Of a DNA stretch of 64,000 nt, positions 56,196 to 64,000 are shown piece after piece. Numbering within the stretch: the stretch's first letter is position 1; each line of letters begins with the position of its first letter. Position numbers and translations under genes: made by a program. Below the pieces are notes generated by a model. That model was not told the DNA's origin. It worked only from the letters and a program-made list of their open reading frames with translations, and made no database searches. This DNA comes from Trebouxia sp. TZW2008 (lineage: Eukaryota; Chlorophyta; Trebouxiophyceae; Trebouxiales; Trebouxiaceae): positions 180,113 through 244,112 of the forward strand of contig BDIU01000273.1 in the NCBI GenBank assembly GCA_002118135.1, written 5' to 3'.

Positions 56196-57761
56196 CCGCC
56201 AAGCGCGGCTTGACGTGCTCAACGCACACGCGTTGCCAGCGCGTTGTTAAGCACCTGTTGTTGCAAGTTTGACCGGGTTGCTGACAGCGTCAGCTTTGAG
56301 CAGCTCCGAGACCAATTGCTGCTGAAACTTTTGGAGACTCGATGGTCACTTGGGCATGACAGCATCTGCGACACAACCCACGCACAATCATGAGCTGACG
56401 CACATGGCGCATATATACTATATAGTGTCACACAGGATGAGACATCTGCAGTCGCAGTTTCTGTTGCTGCTGCACTTTGGAGACTGAGCTGCAAAGTCAG
56501 CTTTGAGCAGCTCCGAGACCAACTGCTGCAGAAACTGTTACAGTACAGTACAGGTCTGGATCAGCCGTACAAGTCTGAGGTGTCTGGACTGCACATGTGC
56601 ATGGATCTTTGTGAAGAACACTTCGATAACAGGAAGGTGCATCTGTTACAAAAGTGGTTCTGAAATTCAGTGGCATGCATTGTCAGTACCAGTGTCATAT
56701 ATATCGGAATCACACCTGTGACATGTTACAGCTGATTTCATGCATGAGCATTGTTATAAAATACGATAGCGCAGCATGAATCAGACACAAAGCCTGTCAA
56801 GCCGCTCACGAATGCCTCAAAAAGGGCTCAGTGCAGACAGACAACGTGGAAAATGTCAAGCAGCAACCCCCCCCCCCCGCCTCCATCCCCAAAAACAAAT
56901 TCATAGCAAATTTGCAGGAGCAAACAGCACATCTGCAAGCTCTGTATCATCAAGCAGAATAGCATCTCGCTAACATAACATCTTCAGTTGCAAAGCTAAC
57001 TCAGCATGAGAACACAATCTCCAAAAAGAGATGTCAACAAATTGGGGCTGTATACATGTACTTTGGATGAGCACGTATGCTTGCTGTCATACAAGCCATC
57101 AGTAGTACAAGGCAACTTGGCAGACAGAAAAGTGCTCTACATCTGCACTGTGCTGTATGTGTTGCCTGCGGCATCTCAGCATGTTGATTGTCTGCATCTC
57201 ATCTAGCCCACCCCATGTCAGGATTGTGAGTCTTTGTATGCTTTGCCAAGCTCAAGAAGTTCTGTATGGACGTATCATGCAGCTAGATTCAGATGTCTGA
57301 GACCTGCAAGACAACACACTCTTACTGAAACGTCTGTGCAGGCTGGTTTGTGCTGCACTGGTTTTGAGACTTGACATGAATGTAAGGCTCCATGCATTGT
57401 CAAGCCATGTCTTAACAAAGTTGCAGACGCTACGTAACCAGCCTGAAGTGCATCAAGCTTTTGAGTTAGCGTCAGATCAAGCAAAGAACAAAGTTTATGT
57501 AGGGCAATTCCTGGCAATAGCAGACGATCAGCAAGAGTCCATCTGCAATCAGATTGCAGACGGGCTGAAGGTGGGGCCCTTTAGCAACATGCATTTGAGC
57601 CACACCTACCTAGAATTTGTGCTAGACTTTGTAGTCTCTTGGCAGAATTTTGGCACACATTGTTGCGGGAGGCTCACCCATTCTCCCTAATAGGAGAATA
57701 GGTGACGCTTAGGGTACTGAAAAATTGTTTTTATATTTTTTCTTGTAATTTTGTATTAGGC
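56196..57761. other. Region between ABC1K-TSPO and bestrophin genes
   Basis: Should contain the ABC1K-TSPO promoter. Two similar minus-strand segments (56247-56313 and 56494-56547) encode QQLVSELLKAD; the first runs to TAA. They look like another exon and its echo, but I could not attach them in phase to either neighbour. A plus-strand frame at 57364-57690 (108 codons) has no recognisable motif. A C-run of ten bases lies near 56870. Confidence 0.45.
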
Positions 57762-60700
57762 CTACCCTTTAGGGTTTAGAAGCGCAGTCGTAGGGTTTAG
57801 GGTTTTAGGGAATAGTACACTACGTTTAAGGAAGAGGGGCTCACCAGCATGTGCTTGCATCAGGTCTTGCACGCTTGCTGCGCACGCATCAGAGATGATT
57901 TCCAGCGGCAGAACCTCAAACGGCTCCTCAATCTGTATTCCAATGTTCTCTGTCCCTAGCAACAGGAACGTGACAACAGCTGTGATGAATGGCGTCACCC
58001 AGCCATAGCTCGACCAAGACGCAAATGGAAATCCTGTTAGCCACCAAAGAAGGAACCTTGAAGTGTGCCTGTAGCATATGAGCAATTTGTTTCGTGGACT
58101 GCATGACAGACAACACCTGTGATGAACAGTACCACCCAGCCATAGCTCAACCAGGATGCAGATGGAAATCCTGTCAGCCACCAAAGCAAGAACCTTGAAG
58201 TGTGCCTGCAGAATATGAGATAACAGTGATGTTTCAGTGCCTGCATGCAATCAAGTTTGGGCAAGGGACCATTCATGTGGGAAGACGCACTGTGATCATT
58301 TGAGATTTTGGGTTTTGTGAGTACTGCTAGTGGTGTTGGCAGAATCTCCATCCCGTGGCAGCATTGACTTTTGAACATCTGTACAAGCTGTATATGTATA
58401 GTTATTGCAAACATGCACATGTGCAGGCAGAGTATTGTCTGTTGTGCTGCGCATATAAACCACAGAATTATGAGTATATGATAATAGTCATGTAGGCATC
58501 AAGTATGACTGAGGTCACACTGAACTGACTGGGGCTCACTGCTTTACCGTGTATATGCAAGGGGTATTGGCTGTTTACGCAAGCGCTCGCATGCCGCAGC
58601 AGCATCCACAAAGCGCACAATCTGCTCGTCCACTTGCATTTTGAGCATCTCAGGCATTTGTGTCGAGGCTATGACTTGCGTCAAGGCCATTGCAGCCGTG
58701 ACTGGAGGGTTCTTGACGGAGGCAACAAGCATCAACTCTTCTGGTTTCAACTTATCCTGCAGATCTGCATGTTGTCAGTTGGAATTGAGTATAGCGTCTG
58801 GCAGGATTTCTTCACGCAATTTTGACAGAGGACACACGCATCAATCATTCAGGCTTGAACTGGTTCTGCAGGCTAGCATGCCATCAGGTTGGTTGTAAGC
58901 GTTCCCAGATTTCAAATTTGCCAAGATGACAGTTTGCATGCCAGAAGCATTGTGGAAGGTGTTGCTTGGGTGAGAACTGCTGTACACAGAACAGCAGACT
59001 GTCTGGAAGATGAGATGCCTTGATGCTATTGCCGACTTGAATGATTTTGCTACAAAGCAGGGATCCAGATTGTGCAAAGCTCGGTGCCACAGGATTTTGC
59101 AAGCATGAAAGCAACATTGGCTGACAATTTGCCCATCATCATTGGCGTCTCTGTGTACGGTTCATTCGAAAGCGATGCTGTGGCTGCAACCAAGTCCTAT
59201 GCGTGCATATTTGGGGGACGCGGGGGGGCGGGGGGAGAGAATTGGATTGTATGGGTGGTAGAGGGCACTGCCCTTGTACACACAACATCAATCAGGATGA
59301 TGCTGTGGCGCGGGTATCAGTGCTACCTGCATTTGATGCTGCACATCTGTCTCCCATTGACACTGCATCTTCAGCAACGGCGTCAGCGCTGCTGTCCACC
59401 TTGCTACTGTCACAAGCTTGCCTTGATCCGCCTCTGGAAACCAGGATGCACACTGTACAACATACACAGTCGTGGTGACATCTTTCGCATGCGTGTTCAG
59501 CAAAGAGGTGAGGGTTGCTATCCACCTGGCCACTGTCAGAAGCTTGCCTTGATCTGCCTCTGGAAAGCAGGATGCACACTGTACAGCACACAAACCTTTG
59601 GTAACATTTTGCTTCATCCCAGAAATTGGGCTCTACATGATGCAAGACGCTCAGCTATAGGTCAACGAAGGCTGCACAAGACATAGTTGTCAGCTATTCT
59701 CTGATCTGGTAACGAAGACCAGGGTATGCACGGTGCAGAATACAAATTGCTGTGTCTTGCAGTCAGTGGGCGGTGCACTTAGGAACAAGCCAAAAAGCCT
59801 GAAAAGAAGCAACCAGCTGGCTTGCACGCATTGATGTTGATATTGAGCTTGCACCTGACTTTTGAGTCAGGCGCAAGCTCAGCCATGTCTGTGCTTGCGT
59901 AAAACCTACTGACCATGTGATGGTCAGGAGCATCAGATTTGAATCTCCAAGCGACATTCAAATTGCACAATCAAAAAGCATCATACCGACAGCAAGGCAT
60001 TTGTTGCGCAGGCCCATCTGCATTTTCGCTAAGCAACAGAGAGAGCAAATCGCTCTTTTGCACAAAGCTGTTGGGCAAATTGGGCGAGCTGTACCTGCCT
60101 GATGATGTTCCTAGTGATGCTCAGCATGCTGCCCCATGCTGTTCTGGCCTCCCACCACCTGCAGGGCCACAAAGCCTTATGAGTAAGTTAGCGCAGCACA
60201 AGCACTTGGCGCTGACTGAGTCTGGTGTTTTCGTTGCAGATGTGAGTCTTCTTCTTCTCAACACAAGGGGAAATGGGTCAAGAACATGACTTAACAAGTT
60301 TAGCCGTCACCGTGAATTCAAGCTGCGGTCATCAAAGCACATGATGTAAAAGGAGTTTGACTGTAGCAATCAGATTGCAAAAGTAGCTTATGCTGCTGCA
60401 GTATGCTCAGTATAGATGCTGGTATGCATTGTACTTTTGCAGCGTACCTAGCATAGCTGGAGTTTGTTCTGAACACAATCAGTAGACCGACTGCAAAGGA
60501 TGTCAGTAGCAGGGCAATGTAGTATCTCTCTGATCTGACCGCATTCTCATGCGTGAAGATCTTAGGCGCTCCTGCGTTCTGCAGCAGCCAAGCTCACTGG
60601 ATTTGCAACATATGGTCTGGACACATCGCATGCTTTTGCTCATCACAGATTGAAAGTGAAATGGAAGCCTGCTGAAAGCTGTTCACTGCAATGCAATGTC

Positions 60701-61124
60701 ATGCAACACAATGCACTTTGATGCCATGCCATGCAATGTGACGTGCATTCAAGAGGTCACATTCAAGCAAGTGTCTGGTGATGCACTTAAGCAGCAGCTA
60801 GCGTGTACCTCTGCCCACTGAGCATAGCAACAGACTATAAGGGACACCGCCACATAAAAGAAGACTGGCCATCCTAGTGAGTGCAGCACTCTGACAAAAG
60901 CAAAGCCTTCTGGCAGATGGCGCCGCCAAGACCTATGGTACACCCACTCTTCCCTCGAGTAGCCCTGTTGTGAAGCAAACAACAGAAGGTGCATTTTACT
61001 TCTTGCTTGCGCAGCCGTCTGCAACTCTTGTACCAGGGCTCACCTCGTCTGCAAATAGCTCTTCGTGGTGGAACCACTGTCTGATAGCCTCTATACGCTG
61101 CGCTGCAGTCTCTTTCATATGCAT
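57762..61124 (-). CDS. Bestrophin-like anion channel (UPF0187 / VCCN1-type)
   Basis: Seven exons join in phase to 351 residues: 61044-61124, 60809-60964, 60448-60578, 60095-60158, 59345-59452, 58548-58756, 57762-58068. Start ATG 61124 is preceded in frame by TAG. Landmarks: YSREEWVYHRSWRR, a first helix VLHSLGWPVFFYVAVSLIVC, the signature LLIVFRTNSSYARWWEARTA, then SITRNIIRQ, CASWFPEADQGKLVTVARW, KPEELMLVASVKNPPVTAA, ACERLRKQPIPLAYTRHTSR, FPFASWSSYGWVTPFITAVV and the C-terminal IGIQIEEPFEVLPLE. In plants and Chlamydomonas such proteins carry chloride or bicarbonate across thylakoid membranes. The last exon either reads through to TAG at 57762 or is spliced at GTGAGC (57844), with an unknown terminal exon. 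Exons 5 and 7 have echoes. Head-to-head with PI synthase. Confidence 0.88.
57764..57818. repeat. Interstitial telomere-like block (TTTAGGG)
   Basis: CCTTTAGGGTTTAGAAGCG, then GTAGGGTTTAGGGTTTTAGG. It contains four to five degenerate TTTAGGG units, the plant/Chlorella-type telomere motif, at the 3' end of the bestrophin gene. Confidence 0.75.
58100..58215 (-). repeat. Exon echo of bestrophin exon 7
   Basis: On the plus strand GCCATAGCTCAACCAGGATG, CAGATGGAAATCCTGTCAGC and CAAGAACCTTGAAGTGTGCC nearly match exon 7 (57762-58068). The copy keeps the acceptor and codes RFLLWWLTGFPSASWLSYGW before diverging. Confidence 0.9.
59478..59592 (-). repeat. Exon echo of bestrophin exon 5, open in the same frame
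   Basis: Encodes CASCFPEADQGKLLTVARW against CASWFPEADQGKLVTVARW in the real exon (59345-59452), both preceded by a TGTACAG acceptor. The frame stays open from the echo into the real exon, so both could be included or be alternatives; Trp-Phe-Pro fits the family better. Confidence 0.88.
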
Positions 61125-61664
61125 TTGAAGTCTCGGTGGCTCAAAACGAATCTATGCAATGCACCAGGATATACTGTGAGGACGAACGCTACTTGTTCGT
61201 TCGGGCATACCGGCATGCCGGCATGTGTATTGTGAAGTTAACCTCTGGCGCAGAGCGACTCAGCTCGGTGCTCTGTTTGGGGATCCGCAACTTAGAAGCA
61301 CTCACTTCACGACAGACGTGATACTGGACGTCCGCTGTCGTTGTGCAGTCCAAAGCCCTGCTCGTAGCCTGATCGTATGACAGAGTTCAAGTCATGCATG
61401 CTGCTTGCAGTGCAATGTTTGACTCGTTCAGCTGTTCTTGACCAATATTTTGACATCGAAAGCAAAGCAGCACGCTAGTTGAAATGTAAAGAAGATTCGG
61501 CAGCTGCATACCGCGAGCTTTGTTGCGGCTGCCCTGAGCTTACACCTTGGTCGTTTATGTACTGATCACTGAAGCGCATCGCAAGAGGGACGCGTCTCGC
61601 TCGTGATGCACGGCCCCATTCTGAGCATCACTGACATTCAGTAACAGCCTTTTGTTCTTGAGTC
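61125..61664. promoter_or_regulatory. Divergent intergenic region, bestrophin / PI synthase
   Basis: 540 bp between head-to-head start codons. Contains a perfect 12-bp palindrome CCGGCATGCCGG at 61210-61221 and a CpG-richer stretch near 61540-61600. No named site is assigned. Confidence 0.45.
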
Positions 61665-63378
61665 ATGGCTTCAGAACAACAAAGCTTTTTCACGCGGCAC
61701 GGCAATGTCTGGGTGTATATTCCAAATCTGATAGGCGCGTTGCTCTGTGACTTCTGAACTCTGGCATAGCCACATGTGTCACTTCTAGCCTACATGCTCT
61801 ACTGCTGCTGACTGAGCATGCGATTCGCCGATGCAGGCTATGCCAGAGTGGCCAGCACCTTCACTGCTTTTCTCTTGGCACCCAAACACCCCACAGTTTT
61901 TGTGGCACTGTACTTCCTGAGGTAACTGTTCTTGCGGTGCTTTCTGAAGTTGTTCAGAACCCAAAACATACCTTCAAGACATGGCAACGTGAGAGAATTA
62001 CTGTGACTGCAGTAGTTGTGTCTTGGTTGCAGCTTTGTAGCAGATGAGACAGATGGCAGGTTTGCCAGAAAGTATCACCAAACGTCAACTCTAGGGGCAG
62101 TGCTAGATATGGTCACTGATAGGTACACACTCTCTGCATTTCTCCTGCCTGCAGTTTGACCTTTGGCTGCAGCAATCAAGCTCTGCCGTGAGATTCAATG
62201 CCTGCCTGCATGCCAAAAACAACAATCCGCAAAAGTTCAACTTTGCTTCTGTCAATGCTCATCATGCAATTGACCACTGACTGTGACTTTGCCTAAGCGC
62301 ATGCAAGACAGTTGTAGGCTTTGCAGCTCAAACAATCTCGGACGCAAGCGTTTCTGTGCAATAAGTTGTAATGAAACTGTGCTTGGCTTGCAAACGTCAC
62401 TGATCTGGGGATGTGTCACAGGGTGTCTACTGCTGGGCTGCTGATGCTGTTGTGCAAGACGTACCCAGAGCTGTTCATACTCTTCTTGTCGCTGCTGATG
62501 CTAGACCTGTTCAGCCACTGGTTCCAGATGTACTCTACTCTAGTTGCTGGCAGCGCTACTCACAAGGTAATGACAGCTCAGTATGTCACTGTTCTGCCAT
62601 GCTGTGCACCTTCCATCAAAAGTTCATCCCCGGAGGCCAAGACTTGCATTGCACGCACCTGACCTTGACTAGAGAGCGCATTGATAAGTCAGCATCTCTT
62701 GATGACTAGGGTGGAGGCAGTCATTAGCATCTATAGGCCTAGTCATGCATGTCATTTCATTGTGGTGTTAGACAAGCCTCACTGGCACTACAGGTCATCC
62801 AAGCACAGTCTTGCAATGTGTCTTCACAAGAATGCACTTGGTGCCAATTTACCAGTTTCATAATAAGTCAAAATGACATTTTGAAGCTGAGTGTGCATGC
62901 AGGATGTGAATAGCCACAGCTTTCTAGTGCGGCTGTACTATCAGCAGCGCATCTATATGGGATTCTGCTGTGTATCTTGTGAAGTCATGTATTTGATGGT
63001 AAGCTTGAGAAGGCTTGCATGCTGCTTGCTCTGCATCAATTCGAAGCTATGCGATGATCATGCGTCTCTCTGCACATATAGATGAATACATGCTCATTAT
63101 TTACGTGTATATCTATGTGTCTCTAGAGATGTGTGGGTGTGTGTATGTATATATATGCATGACAATGGGCTGACAAGTTGGAAATCTGCCGCTGTTGTTT
63201 GATTTTGACCAGCCTCTGTCATGCACACTGCACTTCACAGCCACCTCATGCTTTGCTTTGCTTTGCTTTTCTTTGCTTTGTCTTGCTTCACCTTGCTTTG
63301 CCCTGCTTTACTGTTTCACCACAGGCGTGCTTTGACCTGTCCTGTGCCTCTGCAGTGCTTCCTATGCAGCCAGCCAGG
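61665..63378 (+). CDS. PIS1: CDP-diacylglycerol-inositol 3-phosphatidyltransferase (PI synthase), 3' end unresolved
   Basis: Exons 61665-61734, 61837-61921, 62033-62122, 62422-62566, 62903-62998 and probably 63325-63378 join in phase. The protein starts MASEQQSFFTRHGNVWVYIP and reads into NLI-GYARVAS. Exon 3 carries the complete CDP-alcohol phosphotransferase motif DGxxARx8Gx3Dx3D: DGRFAR, eight residues, G, then D-M-V-T-D. Exon 4 codes two helices ending LDLFSHWFQMYSTLVAGS-ATHK, specific to PI synthases. The enzyme joins myo-inositol to CDP-diacylglycerol to make phosphatidylinositol in the ER. Exon 1 must end at ATAG|GCGCGT (61734/61735), a GC donor, to make the conserved Gly-Tyr-Ala-Arg. 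Exon 6 (ACFDLSCASAVLPMQPAR) is tentative. A possible last exon is 63843-63929, ending in TGA. Confidence 0.86.
63245..63312. repeat. TTTGC pentanucleotide repeat
   Basis: Degenerate TTTGC/TTTTC units in a pyrimidine-rich tract just before the acceptor of PI synthase exon 6. Confidence 0.8.
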
Positions 63379-63784
63379 GTACACCAATTGGGGCCTTTGG
63401 CGGCTGCCCCCTCAGCTTCAGATGCATGTTCCAGGTGATGAAACACACCACTTACATGCTGATTGGTTGCATACAGTTGTTAGTGATTCCAATGTGGCGC
63501 ACAACACATAGAGTACGGTCTATTGTGATGTACAGCCAAAGCTTCCTGACCATTGAAGATATCAATCATGGTCTGTTTCTTCTGATACAATGCATTTACT
63601 GATTGGGCACATCAGTCAAGTGAGAACAATGTAGCACATTGCCACCTCATAGTTGTATCAAGCACTGGCCAGGTCTCAGACAGCTGTGACTCAGGCACAG
63701 GGATATAATGCTGCTGTGAGCATACAAATCAGTTCCAAAGCATTTGTGCATGCCATAGCGCTCGTGGTGCTAGCCAGCGTCTGC

Positions 63785-64000
63785 TAGTTTCATGCCCAAT
63801 GCGCCATCCAATCACATCCTGATTGGCATTGTCTGCCTACAGGCCTTGAGACTGTCACAGCCTTACCAGCCAAAAGACACAGAAGCTCTGCTGGACATGT
63901 GTCCAAACGCAACATCCAGTTGCACCTGATTGAGATTGTCTGCCTACAGGCCTTGAGACTGTCACAGCCTTGCCAGCCAAAAGACACAGAAGCTCTGCTG
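63785..64000 (+). repeat. Tandem repeat, about 109 bp, at right edge
   Basis: TCTGCCTACAGGCCTTGAGA occurs at 63831 and again at about 63939, each followed by CTGTCACAGCCTT and CCAGCCAAAAGACACAGAAG. The unit includes an acceptor-like CTACAG and the possible last exon of PI synthase, so it may be another exon echo. It runs off the window. Confidence 0.85.

Noticed and set aside
57364..57690. 108-codon plus-strand frame between the kinase and bestrophin genes
   Set aside because: Amino-acid composition is plausible but I recognise no family, and there is no supporting splice or promoter evidence.
59072..60289. Plus-strand frames of 204 and 116 codons
   Set aside because: Antisense to bestrophin exons 4 and 5; the minus-strand reading gives the conserved channel motifs.
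1..64000. CRISPR arrays or complete transposons
   Set aside because: Tandem repeats here have no conserved spacer structure, and I found no transposase, reverse transcriptase or long terminal repeats.

Overview
The window is nuclear DNA from a eukaryote, most likely a green alga (Chlorophyta, possibly a trebouxiophyte). The genes are intron-rich with short exons, and nearly every acceptor ends in TGCAG or CAG. The gene set is plant/algal: a CASTOR/POLLUX-type channel, a plant-type bestrophin, an ABC1 (UbiB-like) kinase and a CYP85-clan-like P450. A short interstitial block carries the plant telomere motif TTTAGGG. I saw no bacterial operons, Shine-Dalgarno-led genes, rRNA or CRISPR. Organism assignment is inference.

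Most long open frames in this DNA are not genes. I rebuilt genes by joining exons at GT-AG (rarely GC-AG) sites and asking that codon phase agree at every junction. Layout: CASTOR/POLLUX-like channel (+, 141-6573, 5' truncated); Nudix protein (-, 8104-13549); six-span membrane protein with a His-rich N-terminus (+, 13878-17975); leucine-rich-repeat protein (+, 18723-22115); TMCO1 (-, 23042-24043); CWC27 spliceosomal cyclophilin (+, 24392-31847); KH-domain RNA-binding protein (-, 33346-36456); CGR1/CCDC86 (+, 36704-38001); cytochrome P450 (-, 38634-45676); a doubtful 80-codon frame (+, 45740-45982); an ABC1 kinase joined in frame to a TSPO membrane domain and a long His/Ser/Arg-rich tail (-, 46571-56195); bestrophin-like anion channel (-, 57762-61124); and phosphatidylinositol synthase (+, from 61665, 3' end unresolved). 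Genes mostly alternate strand, giving four well-supported head-to-head pairs with 250-540 bp between start codons.

Two things stand out. First, exons 1-14 of the minus-strand locus at 46.6-56.2 kb join with consistent phase at all thirteen junctions into one 992-residue protein: UbiB/ABC1 kinase, then TSPO/MBR, then a low-complexity tail. I do not recall this architecture being described. Second, almost every gene carries 'exon echoes': direct, partly decayed copies of one of its own exons, often with the adjoining splice site, in the neighbouring intron. Some are old and carry stops; others are nearly identical to the source exon. They explain most of the long intronic repeats and many spurious open frames.

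Functionally the genes are a mixed housekeeping set (RNA processing: CWC27, KH protein, CGR1; membrane ion and lipid handling: CASTOR/POLLUX-like, TMCO1, bestrophin, PI synthase, TSPO fusion; redox: P450; nucleotide hydrolysis: Nudix). I see no gene cluster for one pathway.
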